DNA of 64,000 nucleotides from DATFVA01 sp963771705 (lineage in GTDB: Bacteria > Bacteroidota > Ignavibacteria > Ignavibacteriales > Ignavibacteriaceae), in assembly GCA_963771705.1 (NCBI GenBank), contig CAVYUP010000006.1:248001-312000 (forward strand), read 5' to 3'. This document shows positions 45,246 through 55,032 of this stretch, piece by piece. The position numbers and the translations under genes are program-made. The first letter of the stretch is position 1. Each line of letters opens with the position of its first letter. The notes beneath the pieces are model-generated. The model did no database searches. It was not told the origin of the DNA and saw only the letters and a program-made list of their open reading frames with translations.

Positions 45246-45451
45246 TCCGGATCCTTTCTGTCTTTTTGGTTGGGTTTATTATTATGATCCTATGTCATAG
45301 AGTCGCGTATGGTGCCGTATATGGTCTATCGTTCCTGCACAAAATAAAGATAATTCGCAGTAAAGAAAAGAAAAATAACCGTTAATAAATGTTTTGCCCT
45401 TGCCTTTATTTGCGAATATGGTTAAATATTGACGAAAAATTTTGGGAGTTT

Positions 45452-46387
45452 ATGAAAAAAGCAGCTGCTTTCCTTCTTTCAATTTTAATTCTTTCACCGG
45501 TAATGGTTTCTGCACAGAATACCTATGATTTCCTCAGGCTCGATATGAGCGCCCGAGCAGGTGCTCTAGCCGGCAGCTTTGTAACAAATAATGATGACCC
45601 GAATGTTATCTTTTATAATCCTGCGGGACTCGATCTGCTGGAGGGACAGCCCGTTTCCTTCTCTTTTGTTAAACATCTCTTGGATATAAATCTTGCAAGT
45701 CTGAGTTATTCCCGCGATTTTGAGGGAATAGGCAGGTTCGGAGCTGCTGTTAAGTATATTAACTATGGTACTTTTACAGGTGCTGATGATGTCGGGAATA
45801 AAACAGAAAATTTCGGGGCTGGCGAGGTTGCTTTTATCGTCGGGTATGCAAATGCACTCGATGAGAATTTCTATTACGGTGCAAATATCAAGTTTATTTA
45901 TTCAGGGATTGAAAAGCGTTCTTCAACAGGACTTGCAGCGGATATAGGACTTCATTATTCCATTCCTTCAGCTATGGTCGATATAGGTTTTGCTGCTCTG
46001 AATATGGGATCGCAGCTTACTACATATTATGATACGAAAGAATCTCTGCCTCTCGATATAGTTATTGGAATTTCAAAACGGCTTGAAAATCTGCCTTTAC
46101 GCCTTTCACTCGACTTTCATAAACTGAATGAAGATCGGAGAGATTTTGCAGCGAGGCTTAAGGCTTTTACCGTCGGCGCAGAATTTAACCTCAGCAAAGT
46201 CGTGAGTCTCCGTTTCGGCTACGATAATGAGAAAAGATCTGAGCTTAAGGTTGGAACTACAGCCGGTATCGCAGGCTTTAATGCAGGACTGGGAGTAGAA
46301 ATTTCCGATTATACGTTTGATTATGGTTTCAGCTCTCTGGGTACAATTGGGGCTCTGCACAGAATAAGCATTGCCACTTCATTATAG
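45452..46387 (+). CDS. porQ: Type IX secretion system protein PorQ
   Basis: 311 residues from ATG at 45452 (GGGAG site seven bases upstream); the frame is open 21 codons further but that part is not signal-like. Signal peptide MKKAAAFLLSILILSPVMVSAQ, then a FadL/PorV-type barrel: LDMSARAGALAGSFVTNNDD, FYNPAGLDLLEGQPVSFSF, FGAAVKYINYGTF, and a final strand IGALHRISIATSL. PorQ and PorV belong to the outer-membrane side of the T9SS that handles cargo after export. It is convergent with the TPR gene behind it. Confidence 0.85.
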   Translation: MKKAAAFLLSILILSPVMVSAQNTYDFLRLDMSARAGALAGSFVTNNDDPNVIFYNPAGLDLLEGQPVSFSFVKHLLDINLASLSYSRDFEGIGRFGAAVKYINYGTFTGADDVGNKTENFGAGEVAFIVGYANALDENFYYGANIKFIYSGIEKRSSTGLAADIGLHYSIPSAMVDIGFAALNMGSQLTTYYDTKESLPLDIVIGISKRLENLPLRLSLDFHKLNEDRRDFAARLKAFTVGAEFNLSKVVSLRFGYDNEKRSELKVGTTAGIAGFNAGLGVEISDYTFDYGFSSLGTIGALHRISIATSL

Positions 46388-46424
46388 CAGGTTAAAGGCC
46401 CAACTAACCGACAATCCTCCTTCG

Positions 46425-47571
46425 TCATGGTCTGTAAGGTTTGTCGATATATTTCTCAGCCAGTGAATGAGAACTTCCGTATTCTTTCATATCCAGAAGA
46501 TCGTTATAGTAATCGAGCGCTTTTCCTCTGTTTCCCATCTGGTCATTTATCATTCCCAGGTATAAAACAGAATTTATCCAGAATCCTGATTCACCATCTG
46601 TATCAAGATCCTTAGAGTATTCCACACATTTTTGGAAATAGTATTCTGATGAATCAAGAACTCCTGTGTTTTTATACTGAACCCCCACATAATAAACAGC
46701 TTCTCTCCTGGCGGGCAGAACGTTATAGCCTGTAAACCCCGAGTCAGCTTTTGTCAGCACATCTTTAAATATTTCAGAAGATTCAGCATAATCCCCTTTC
46801 CTGGCGGCGATTCTTCCTTTCCATCGTTCAAATACAGGATTATCAGGAAATTCATTCGACAGCAGCGAAGCATATTCATAAGCCTTAAAGGGATTATTTT
46901 CATAGTTATAATACAGCGTCATTAGAAAATATCTGGCTTCATATTTTGCATATTTACCGTTTTCCGCAGTATTCTTTAATTCTCTGAGACCTTTTTCCTT
47001 ATCTCCTGATGGAAAAAAGACCATCAGCGGCTTTAGTAATGGATATTCATCCGGTATAACCGAAGCATAGTAATCATAGATTCCAAAGCCTAGCTGTACA
47101 TCCTTGTTATCAGGGTCAAGATTGCTGGCGCGTTCAACTATAGGAAGTGCTTCCCTTCCATCGTCAGCGGCCTTCAGCCAGCTCTCACGCAGCGATCTTA
47201 GTCTCCCCCTGAATCCTATTGCCCCACCTTTAAAAGAAAAGAGCATCTACATTCTCAGGATTTTTATCCAGCAGCTGGTCGCATTGGTAAATAACATCTT
47301 CCAGCTTCTGGAAGAAAATTTCATCATGCGATTCATCATCGGGATTAAGGAGAATCTTCCACCAGTCGATCATAGCAAGAAAGAATCTTCCGGCAGGATG
47401 ATCGGGGTAATCAGCTATCAATTCCCTGAAGGTTCTTTCCGCCTGTCCGAATTTTATATCATAGATCTGTCTTATGCCGCTGGAGGCAAGTGAGTCAAAT
47501 TTCATTGTCTGCGAATAGACAGGAACTGACAGAATCAGTACAGCAAGCATAAATAAAAGAATATTTTTCAA
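46425..47571 (-). pseudogene. TPR-type protein interrupted by a +1 frameshift
   Basis: Two frames make one protein of about 381 residues: 47571-47230 (signal peptide MKNILLFMLAVLILSVPVYS, TPR-like RTFRELIADYPDHPAGRFFL) and 47246-46425 (TPR repeats continuing KGGAIGFRGRLRSLRESW, KGDYAESSEIFKDVLTKA, LGMINDQMGNRGKALDYYND). The join is at 47230-47236, where the minus strand reads TTC TTT TAA AGG; skipping one T restores FF-KGGAIGF. UUU-UAA would allow a tRNA-Phe to slip +1, but no stimulator is visible, so an indel or sequence error is likelier. Function: TPR scaffold, partner unknown. Confidence 0.8.
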
Positions 47572-47612
47572 CCTTTACTCCGGAATTTTAAAAAAGATAC
47601 ATCATATATATG

Positions 47613-47648
47613 AAAAAGCGGAGATAATTTTCAATCTATTACCTCCGC
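47613..47648 (-). terminator. Rho-independent terminator of the FN3 protein gene
   Basis: Minus strand: GCGGAGGTAAT and ATTATCTCCGC (one mismatch) around a nine-base loop, then TTTTTC. It lies 33 bases after the stop at 47682. Confidence 0.75.
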
Positions 47649-47681
47649 ATTGATATAAATGTTTCGTGTGAAAATTATGAA

Positions 47682-48569
47682 TTACAGCACTTTGAGTCCC
47701 GGTATTGGCTGAACTTTATAATCAAACACAACATTATGGTATGGTGGGATTGCATTAGCTATTAAATGAACAGCCTTTACCCATATTTTAATATAATATC
47801 CATCGGTTGTTTTCAGAAGGTATACATAATTGGAATCTACCCTGACCGAATCTTTGTCGGGTTCAGAGAGAGCAGTCTGATCGAAAGCTTCCTGTCCGGT
47901 TCCTATTTTTAGATATTTTGTAGACCTTGTTCCCGGGTTATAAATGTCCGGAGAATAGAAGGTAAGGGAGTCATTTACGCCCCCTCTCATAATCATATCT
48001 ATCATCCCCGAATTAGATGAAATAAATAAATAATTTGTGCCCGCGCCTGTCTGAACATTCCATCCATAACCGCTTTTTATAATAGAGGTATCTCCGGGCT
48101 GATATTCATCAATTGTTCCGTCGCTTCTTAGATAGACCCCTGCATAAATAGGAGTACCGACAGAATCACTTTCTGTACCGTCAACAAGTTCTGAGAATAC
48201 AAAAGTTTCAAATCTGGTATTTAAACCGATAGAATCCACAGTGAAATAATGCACTGAAGAAGGTAAATCTTTTACCTGGTGGGTAGCCAGCACATTATGA
48301 TTTTCATCCAATTTGTAGGTTACAACCTTGTAGCCGCTAAAGTTGTCGAGATTTTCATCCGGCGAGGCATCCCAGCTGATAAGGGCTGTTGAATGCAGAC
48401 CAATCGAATCAGAATTTACAACGAGTGAAACATTTTTCGGGGCAGCTACTCCGCCTGTCGATGGGGCCGGGGGATTATTATTGCTATTGCAGTTGCTGCC
48501 AATAAAAGGAACGGTTAATAATAATAGACCTATAATTAATAGAGGTATCCTGAACTTAGTCATAAACAT
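47682..48569 (-). CDS. Secreted protein with fibronectin type III-like domain
   Basis: 295 residues with an N-terminal hydrophobic signal (LLIIGLLLLTVPFIGSNC; the Cys could be lipidated but the -1 Asn is unusual for a lipobox). Residues about 40-135 have the FN3 pattern (APKNVSLVVNSDSIGLHSTA, LISWDASPDENLDNFSGYKV, VHYFTVDSIGLN). The rest is beta-rich without family. Probably a surface-associated lipoprotein of unknown role. Confidence 0.7.
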   Translation of the reverse strand: MFMTKFRIPLLIIGLLLLTVPFIGSNCNSNNNPPAPSTGGVAAPKNVSLVVNSDSIGLHSTALISWDASPDENLDNFSGYKVVTYKLDENHNVLATHQVKDLPSSVHYFTVDSIGLNTRFETFVFSELVDGTESDSVGTPIYAGVYLRSDGTIDEYQPGDTSIIKSGYGWNVQTGAGTNYLFISSNSGMIDMIMRGGVNDSLTFYSPDIYNPGTRSTKYLKIGTGQEAFDQTALSEPDKDSVRVDSNYVYLLKTTDGYYIKIWVKAVHLIANAIPPYHNVVFDYKVQPIPGLKVL

Positions 48570-48660
48570 AAATTCTCCTTGGTTTTCAGAAAATACATTG
48601 CTCCTACAACGTATAACCGAACAGGAGAATTTACTATAATACCTGTCACGTATGTGATAT

Positions 48661-50160
48661 CTATATGGTAAGCTTATCCAGGAGATAATTCTTCAATGCG
48701 GTTGATGCAACTCTCACCTGCTCCATAGAATCTCTTTCACGGACAGTAACAGTGTTGTCCTCCAGTGTCTGAGTATCCACTGTGATGCAGAAAGGCGTAC
48801 CGGCTTCATCCTGACGTCTGTATCTTCTTCCTACAGCACCCTTATCATCATAAAACACCTTGAAATTCTTCCTGAGCTCCGATTCTATCCCCCTGGCTAT
48901 TTCAGGCATTCCATCTTTATTAACCAGTGGAAAAATTGCGGCTTTTACGGGGGCAAGCTTAGGATGAAAACGAAGAACTGAACGGGTTTCACCTTTAACT
49001 TCCTCTTCATAATAAGCATCAACGAGGAAGGCCATAAAAGATCTGCTTGCACCGGAGGAACTTTCTATAATGAAGGGAATGAACTTCTCTTTTGATTCTT
49101 CATCAAAGTATTTCATTGATTTGCCTGAGAATTCCTCGTGTCTGCTGAGATCGAAGTTAGTCCTGTTGTGTATACCCTCAATCTCTCCCCACCCGAATGG
49201 GAACTGATATTCGATATCTGTTGCTTCTTTGGCATAATGGGCAAGCTTATCCTCAGGGTGGTCATGAAAACGAAGTTTTGATTCAGTCATTCCCAGAGAT
49301 TTATACCAGCCTATCCTTTGTTCCTTCCAGTAGTCGTACCATTTCTTATCTTCTGAAGGCTTAACAAAGAACTGCATTTCCATTTGTTCAAATTCCCTTG
49401 TCCTGAAAAGGAAGTTCTTTGTATTAATTTCATTTCTGAAAGCTTTGCCTATCTGCGCTATGCCGAATGGAAGCTTCTGGCGTGAAGCACCCTGAACATT
49501 AAGGAAGTTGACGAAAATTCCCTGCGCGGTCTCCGGCCTGAGGTATACAGCGGCGCCGGCATCTTCAACGGGACCGATAAACGTCTTGAACATCAGATTG
49601 AACTGGCGCGCAGCCGTAAATGTACCTTTATTGCCGCACTGAGGACAGTTAAGAGCAGAGAGAAGAACGGGACTGAATTCAGCATTCTCAAGCAGTGCTG
49701 TAAATGCGGTATCAACGGCGGCTTCGCCTGCGGAAGCGGCAGCATCAAGTATACTCTCAAACTCATGTGATAACTTTGCATTCCCCGCTACCTGGTTCTT
49801 TACTTCATCAAAGGCTTTTGTCTTTTTCTTCTCATTTATCAGATCTCCTAACAGATCAACGCGGAACCTTGCCTTGCATTGTTTACAATCAATCATAGGA
49901 TCTGTGAAATTTTCTACGTGACCCGAAGCCTCCCATACACGAGGATGCATCAGGATGGAAGCATCCAGTCCTTCCACGTCCTCTCTGTAGGTCATAAATT
50001 TCCACCATTCCTCCTTAACGTTTTTAAGCAGTTCAACGCCCAGAGGACCGTAATCCCAGCATCCGTTTAGGCCTCCATATATCTCGCTCGACTGAAATAC
50101 AAACCCTTTTCTTTTCGAAAGTGATACAATTTTATCCAGCAAATCATTCTGCTTAGCCAT
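48661..50160 (-). CDS. glyS: Glycyl-tRNA synthetase (single-chain, alpha2 type)
   Basis: 499 residues. Class II synthetase of the Thermus/eukaryotic-like dimeric type: N-terminal GFVFQSSEIYGGLNGCWDYG, motif 2 FRNEINTKNFLFRTREFEQM, motif 3 near GASRSFMAFLVDAY, and an anticodon-binding domain at the C-terminus with RRYRRQDEAGTPFCITVDTQ. Cys pairs CKQC and CPQC in the insertion suggest a zinc knuckle. Attaches glycine to tRNA-Gly. Divergent from the DUF47-PiT pair; the 140 bases between hold both promoters. Confidence 0.96.
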   Translation of the reverse strand: MAKQNDLLDKIVSLSKRKGFVFQSSEIYGGLNGCWDYGPLGVELLKNVKEEWWKFMTYREDVEGLDASILMHPRVWEASGHVENFTDPMIDCKQCKARFRVDLLGDLINEKKKTKAFDEVKNQVAGNAKLSHEFESILDAAASAGEAAVDTAFTALLENAEFSPVLLSALNCPQCGNKGTFTAARQFNLMFKTFIGPVEDAGAAVYLRPETAQGIFVNFLNVQGASRQKLPFGIAQIGKAFRNEINTKNFLFRTREFEQMEMQFFVKPSEDKKWYDYWKEQRIGWYKSLGMTESKLRFHDHPEDKLAHYAKEATDIEYQFPFGWGEIEGIHNRTNFDLSRHEEFSGKSMKYFDEESKEKFIPFIIESSSGASRSFMAFLVDAYYEEEVKGETRSVLRFHPKLAPVKAAIFPLVNKDGMPEIARGIESELRKNFKVFYDDKGAVGRRYRRQDEAGTPFCITVDTQTLEDNTVTVRERDSMEQVRVASTALKNYLLDKLTI

Positions 50161-50300
50161 AAAATTCCTTTAATACTTGAAAAATTGAGTGGAAATATAC
50201 AAAAATGATCAAGGTTCTGAAAGCAGCTTTGTCTTCCTCATTTCCCTGATATTGTTAATTTTTTTATCTTTGCCACGTCAAAAGAGAGATTGAGGAAGAA

Positions 50301-50912
50301 ATGTTTAAAAATTTACTGCCGAAGGAAGAGAAGTACTTCGACAATTTTAAGGAAATGATAACACATATCTCAGCGATGGCTGATCTTACCCATCAGCTTT
50401 TCTCAAATGAGGAAATAAACAAGGATATACTGCTTAAGATAAAACCTCTTGAGCTGAGATGTGACGAGATAACTTCCAAAGTTACCAAGCGTCTTAATAA
50501 AACATATATCACTCCTTTCGACAGGGAGGATATCTTCGGCTTGATAAAAAGACTGGATGATATAAGCGACATGCTGCTGGGAGCGACAAGCAGAGTCGAA
50601 ACTTATAATCTACAGAACAGAGTAAAATACGCAGATAAACTGTCTGCCGTGATAGTGGAACAGGTAAAAGAGCTCGGTATAGCAATACAGGATCTGAAAG
50701 TAAAACGCACCAATGAGATGAAAGCTGTTAAAGTTCTTGAAACGGAAGCTGATAACGTATACAGGCAGGCCCTAAAAGAGCTTTTTGAAAACGAGACTAA
50801 TGCTATAGAAATAATTAAAAGGAAAGAGATCCTGGAGATTCTTGAGAATACTTCCGATAAGTGTCAGTCAACCGCAAACCTGATAATCAGCCTTTTCATT
50901 AAGAATACCTAA
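50301..50912 (+). CDS. DUF47 (PhoU-like) phosphate transport accessory protein
   Basis: 203 residues, all-helical PhoU-like bundle of the DUF47 family: LLPKEEKYFDNFKEMITHIS, LELRCDEITSKVTKRLNKTY, PFDREDIFGLIKRLDDISDM (the E/D metal site), ENTSDKCQSTANLIISLF. These proteins sit beside PiT transporters and modulate them. SD GAGGAAG eight bases before ATG; the PiT gene starts one base after its stop. Confidence 0.92.
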   Translation: MFKNLLPKEEKYFDNFKEMITHISAMADLTHQLFSNEEINKDILLKIKPLELRCDEITSKVTKRLNKTYITPFDREDIFGLIKRLDDISDMLLGATSRVETYNLQNRVKYADKLSAVIVEQVKELGIAIQDLKVKRTNEMKAVKVLETEADNVYRQALKELFENETNAIEIIKRKEILEILENTSDKCQSTANLIISLFIKNT

Positions 50913-50913
50913 T

Positions 50914-51900
50914 ATGGAATTTGCATATATAATTATCCTGCTAGCACTAGTATTCGATTTTTATAATGGTATGAATGATGCCGCCAACTCCATCGCAACG
51001 GTGGTCTCTACCCGGGTTCTTACTCCCGGCCAGGCAGTAGCCTGGGCCGCATTTTTCAACTTTGCGGCAGCGTTTATTTTTGGGGTCAGCGTTGCAACAA
51101 CTATCGGTAAAGGGATTGTTGATGTAAGCATTGTTGACAATCAGGTTATTTTTTCAGGACTGGTAGGAGCTATACTCCTTTCAGCAACGGCAACTCATTA
51201 TGGAATGCCGATCTCGGTTTCCCATTCGATCATAGGCGGTTACGGCGGAGCGGGAATAGCGAAAGCCGGGTTTGGGGCAATTGTGGTTTCGGGGTACACA
51301 AAAGTTGTAATCTTTATTTTCCTTGCGCCCATAATGGGATTTGTTATCGCTTTAATCTTCTCTGTAATTACACTCTGGATCGTGCGGAATAAATCACCTT
51401 TCAAGGTGGATAAATATTTCAGAAAGCTTCAGCTGCTTTCGGCAGCATTATATTCACTGAGTCACGGCTCTAATGATGCCCAGAAAACCATTGGTATTAT
51501 TGCTCTGGTCCTTTTTACTAACGGTGTACTCGGCAGTACGTTCTATATACCTTTCTACGTTATTATGATGAGCTATACAGTTATTGCACTCGGCACACTG
51601 ATCGGCGGATGGAAGGTGATAAAAACACTTGGGATGCGTGTTACAAAACTAACACCCTTCGGCGGTTTCAGTGCTGAAACGGCATCTGGAATTACCATTT
51701 CACTCGCCTCGATCTGGGGCATCCCGGTAAGCACTACACATACCATCACGGGTTCAATTATAGGTGTAGGTTCGATAAAGGGTTTCTCGGCAGTACGCTG
51801 GGGAGTTGCAAGAAATATTCTCTGGGCCTGGGTGCTGACAATTCCTCTGTCGGCTGCCTTTGCAATGATTACATTTTACGTATCGCAATTGTTTGTTTAG
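50914..51900 (+). CDS. Inorganic phosphate transporter, PiT family
   Basis: 328 residues, about ten helices. Both halves carry the PiT signature: YNGMNDAANSIATVVSTRVL near 18 and LSHGSNDAQKTIGIIALVLF near 185; the second half ends with the GIPVSTTHTITGSIIGVGS motif. Imports phosphate as a metal-phosphate complex by proton or sodium symport. Translationally coupled to the DUF47 gene. The 3' end meets the DUF2520 gene tail to tail with two bases between. Confidence 0.93.
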   Translation: MEFAYIIILLALVFDFYNGMNDAANSIATVVSTRVLTPGQAVAWAAFFNFAAAFIFGVSVATTIGKGIVDVSIVDNQVIFSGLVGAILLSATATHYGMPISVSHSIIGGYGGAGIAKAGFGAIVVSGYTKVVIFIFLAPIMGFVIALIFSVITLWIVRNKSPFKVDKYFRKLQLLSAALYSLSHGSNDAQKTIGIIALVLFTNGVLGSTFYIPFYVIMMSYTVIALGTLIGGWKVIKTLGMRVTKLTPFGGFSAETASGITISLASIWGIPVSTTHTITGSIIGVGSIKGFSAVRWGVARNILWAWVLTIPLSAAFAMITFYVSQLFV

Positions 51901-51902
51901 TT

Positions 51903-52802
51903 TTACTTAATAGCTGCGGCAAGTATCCGTTTTATTTCTTTCTGTCCCTTGTTAAGTTCTCCTTTCCTCTCTTTAATAATTTCCAGCAGTAACATGCTTT
52001 GATCAATGTAGCTCTGCATAAGCATTTTCCTTTTGCCCGGTTTAAGTTTTCTCAGAGCGTTGATATGCCGCTGCACAGTTTGTGAATCACCCCTCTGTAC
52101 CGGACCTGATAACGAAGCCGCGGAACCATTTTCCTTTATGTTTAATAAGGTTCTTTTGATTATTGGTTCAAAAAGGAAATAATGATCTTCGCTCCTCAAA
52201 CCTGTTTTCTCCAGCAGCTTTTCAGAAGAATAAAAGTTCGCGTTAATAAAGTTTGCTGCAAAAACACCGGCCATATGATAATACACTTTTTCTTCTTCAG
52301 TAAGCTTAAATGATTTGAGATCCAATGTCCTGGCAAGTGAAAAAAGATACCGTTCAGCCTGCCCATACTTTGTTTCAATAGCCGCAAATGAATTTTTTAT
52401 ATCTGTTTTCTTGATTGACGGGAAAGTCTGCATAATATGAAACGATGCGGTCAATCCTCCTTTTTTCTCCAGTTCATTAAGAGCGGAGCTGCCTTCAGAA
52501 CCTGAAGTATGAACGAAAAGGCATCTTCTGAAATCAATACTTAGTTTCGAGAGCTGTTCAGCCGCTGCGGTTATCTGATTATCAGGAACCATGATCAGGA
52601 AAACTTTAACATCCGGAGGGATTGTGTTTATATCGTCAGAACTGAATTCCAGCTTGAATTTTTTTGCAAGAGCCCGTGCAGGTTTTATAGTTCGGCTGAT
52701 AACGCCTTTAACGGAATAACCCTTTTTTACCAGGAGAGGGATAATAGTATGAGCAACTTTGCCTGCGCCTATAACTGATATGTGAGATTTTCTGTCAAGC
52801 AA
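51903..52802 (-). CDS. DUF2520-type Rossmann-fold oxidoreductase-like protein
   Basis: 299 residues with a TTG start at 52802, directly after the TGA of the MEMO gene. N-terminal NADP-binding fold (SHISVIGAGKVAHTIIPLL, GxGxxA), VFLIMVPDNQITAAAEQL, then FVHTSGSEGSSALNELEKKG and a helical C-terminal domain with LTASFHIMQTFPSIK and YYHMAGVFAANFINANFYS, matching the DUF2520 / F420-dependent NADP reductase-like family. Enzymatic reaction unknown. It is the last gene of the tryptophanase operon. Confidence 0.88.
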   Translation of the reverse strand: MLDRKSHISVIGAGKVAHTIIPLLVKKGYSVKGVISRTIKPARALAKKFKLEFSSDDINTIPPDVKVFLIMVPDNQITAAAEQLSKLSIDFRRCLFVHTSGSEGSSALNELEKKGGLTASFHIMQTFPSIKKTDIKNSFAAIETKYGQAERYLFSLARTLDLKSFKLTEEEKVYYHMAGVFAANFINANFYSSEKLLEKTGLRSEDHYFLFEPIIKRTLLNIKENGSAASLSGPVQRGDSQTVQRHINALRKLKPGKRKMLMQSYIDQSMLLLEIIKERKGELNKGQKEIKRILAAAIK

Positions 52803-53624
52803 TCAATCACCGTATATAGCTGCTGAAAGATAACCCACCACTTCGCTTTTATTACCGCTTGCATCACCTGAATCGCTCCTGTGAAGAACAACCGACTTAT
52901 TATATTTTAATCCATCTGCAGATTTCATCATAGCTATTATGGTACCGGCACCGCAGGCTTCGCACCTTCTGTTCTCAAAATTTTCGTAGAGTCCTTCGTA
53001 GTTAAAAAGATTTATATCCCTTTCAATGATGGAATCCATTTTGTCAGCAACATCACCCGGATAATAATGAGATAGATCGGAGCTCGAAATCACAAGTGTA
53101 TTCTCGTCCACGATGTCTTTTAACCGCTCTGCTAATTCATCGATATAGAGCCGTCCCTGGTCACCCATCACAACAGGAACAATCTTAAAATCATCAAGTA
53201 TGGTCTGCAGGAAAGGAATCTGAACTTCAATTGCATGTTCATCCCTGTGTCCCTCCTGTCCCCTGAAAATTGTTTTTGCTCCAGAGGACAGGGTATCCGC
53301 AGCTTTTTTGTTTACAGGAACAATACCGAGGGGTGTACTGTATGCATCCCCTTCATAAACAGAGATTCCCGGAAAATATTCCCTGTGACTGGGAGAAATG
53401 ATGATCACTGTATTAATATTCTTCTTATCCAGGAGCTTAAATCCGAATGCCGCGGTTTTCCCGGAATATGTATAACCCGCATGTGGAGAAACGATTCCAT
53501 ATAATTTTCCCGGAACCTCCTTCTTCTCAGCAGTAGTAAGAAAGTATTCTATTTCGCTTCTCAACTTTGAAGGATCTGCCGGATAAAAATATCCCGCAAC
53601 TGCGGGATTTCTAACCTGAGACAT
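52803..53624 (-). CDS. amrB: MEMO1-family protein (AmmeMemoRadiSam system B)
   Basis: 273 residues. RNPAVAGYFYPADPSKLRSE, IVSPHAGYTYSGKTAAFGFK (the His-rich metal site), VIIISPSHREYFPGI, HRDEHAIEVQIPFLQTIL, VISSSDLSHYYPGDVADKMD and CEACGAGTIIAMM are the full MEMO1 set. The AmmeMemoRadiSam trio (AMMECR1, MEMO, radical SAM) is conserved in bacteria and archaea with undefined chemistry; the radical SAM member is not in this window. The start overlaps the AMMECR1 stop by 14 bases. Confidence 0.92.
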   Translation of the reverse strand: MSQVRNPAVAGYFYPADPSKLRSEIEYFLTTAEKKEVPGKLYGIVSPHAGYTYSGKTAAFGFKLLDKKNINTVIIISPSHREYFPGISVYEGDAYSTPLGIVPVNKKAADTLSSGAKTIFRGQEGHRDEHAIEVQIPFLQTILDDFKIVPVVMGDQGRLYIDELAERLKDIVDENTLVISSSDLSHYYPGDVADKMDSIIERDINLFNYEGLYENFENRRCEACGAGTIIAMMKSADGLKYNKSVVLHRSDSGDASGNKSEVVGYLSAAIYGD

Positions 53625-54189
53625 AGGACTTTTTCCTTTCTCCTTCCTCAGAAAATATTACAGCAGTGAAGACTTCAATACTTAATTTTTGTTTTTGCCA
53701 AAGATAGGGCTCAAATCCTGCTTTCTCACATATTGAGCAAAGAAATCTTTCCCGGTTAAAATTATTTTCGGGAGCCACCTGCGGGAGAAGCAGTCCTCTT
53801 CTTCCAAGATGATTAAGAATTAATCCATGTTTACCAATCTCTATTTCATCATAGCTATCGATCTCTCTCGAAGGAGACAATACAGAGATCTCAATATCAA
53901 ACTCTTCAAGTTCTTCCCTGGAAACCGGAAGAAAGCGGGGATCACGGAAAGCCGCCTGAACCGCGGCTTCGCAGACAGTTTCATATAAACTCATATCAGC
54001 GAATATATAACCTATGCATCCGCGAAGGCTCGTATCGATTGTAAGGGTAACAAAAGCGCCCGACCGGGTTTTTAACGAAGGATATTTCGCGAGATCAAGA
54101 GAGGGTATCTCTGATTCATCAAATACAGATTTAATTGAATCCCTTGCAGCTTTCAGCAGTATAGTTTTATCTTCCGGGCTTAATTCCAT
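53611..54189 (-). CDS. amrA: AMMECR1-domain protein (AmmeMemoRadiSam system A)
   Basis: 192 residues from ATG at 54189 with GAAAG nine bases ahead (a TTG three codons upstream is also open). AMMECR1 motifs are clear: GAFVTLTIDTSLRGCIGYIF (LRGCIG), AVQAAFRDPRFLPVSREELE, DIEISVLSPSREIDSYDEIE, GKHGLILNHLGRRGLLLPQV and CEKAGFEPYLW. Overlaps the MEMO gene; the two always travel together. Reaction unknown. Confidence 0.92.
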   Translation of the reverse strand: MELSPEDKTILLKAARDSIKSVFDESEIPSLDLAKYPSLKTRSGAFVTLTIDTSLRGCIGYIFADMSLYETVCEAAVQAAFRDPRFLPVSREELEEFDIEISVLSPSREIDSYDEIEIGKHGLILNHLGRRGLLLPQVAPENNFNRERFLCSICEKAGFEPYLWQKQKLSIEVFTAVIFSEEGERKKSYVSG

Positions 54190-54207
54190 AGCAATCAACT
54201 TTCAAAT

Positions 54208-55032
54208 TCATACTAACGAAAAAACTATAAGTTCAGTTTTGTTTTTGATCAGGAACAGGAGATTATTCCTAATGAAAAAGGAATCAGGTATGTAGGAAGT
54301 AATCCCCGCATTAACAATATCCTTAAAAATAACCTTTCCCGAATCAATTTCAATGACCCTGAAATGATTATTCAGTTTACCTTCGTTTTCAACGGTGTGA
54401 AAACTAAGCATTAAAAGATCACTATATTTCACAAAGTCGATAGCCCCTGAGATAACTTCATTTTCCCTTGTTTGGTCAATCAGAGGCTTAATTGCCGGAA
54501 ACGGCTTCGCTGGATCATAAGCTTCCGGAAAGAGGTAATCCTTATATTTTTCGTACTCTTCCTGCAGAAGTTTTTCTCTAAGCTTGTTTACCTCTTCGGG
54601 ATTCTCCCCGAATTCCTCCGCAAGTTCGCCGGTTTGTGCATCCAGGGCAAAGAATTCGCGGCTCTCGAACTTCTGAATAAAAGCAAAAACCCGCTTATTA
54701 TAGAGAAAAAGAAATACAAGATCTTCTCTCTTCCACAGAAACTTTTTAGAAGACAGATCATAAACATAAATGCCGATATGACCCGGCATATCAGGTTTCA
54801 CGAAATGGTGAAAATAAATCTTACTGTCATCAAAAGCTTCAATACCGGCCCAGAACTTCTCCTCCAGCTGGAAGTCTTTCAGCAGGTACTTCCCTGACTC
54901 AATCTGTACACAGTTAAAATATACCTGCTTATTTTTCTCGTCTCTTTCCTCAATCAGCAGTTCATTACCGGAAGGAATAAGCCGCCAGATAGTTCGCTTA
55001 TTTGTCAGGGAATAATTCTTACTTAAATTCAT
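54208..55032 (-). CDS. DUF4905 protein
   Basis: 274 residues, no signal peptide, all-beta character like an incomplete propeller (WRLIPSGNELLIEERDEKNK, KYLLKDFQLEEKFWAGIEAF, IYFHHFVKPDMPGHIGIYVY, ALDAQTGELAEEFGENPEEV). The combination of KPDMPGHxGIYVYDL and F-A-L-D-x-x-T-G-E is typical of DUF4905, a family of Bacteroidetes/Ignavibacteria with unknown function. Begins in ATGA overlap with the tryptophanase stop and precedes the AMMECR1 gene by 18 bases. Confidence 0.8.
   Translation of the reverse strand: MNLSKNYSLTNKRTIWRLIPSGNELLIEERDEKNKQVYFNCVQIESGKYLLKDFQLEEKFWAGIEAFDDSKIYFHHFVKPDMPGHIGIYVYDLSSKKFLWKREDLVFLFLYNKRVFAFIQKFESREFFALDAQTGELAEEFGENPEEVNKLREKLLQEEYEKYKDYLFPEAYDPAKPFPAIKPLIDQTRENEVISGAIDFVKYSDLLMLSFHTVENEGKLNNHFRVIEIDSGKVIFKDIVNAGITSYIPDSFFIRNNLLFLIKNKTELIVFSLV

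Noticed and set aside
54472..54897. 141-codon plus-strand frame opposite the DUF4905 gene
   Set aside because: Shadow frame with no start site or family; the minus-strand gene is part of a coupled operon.
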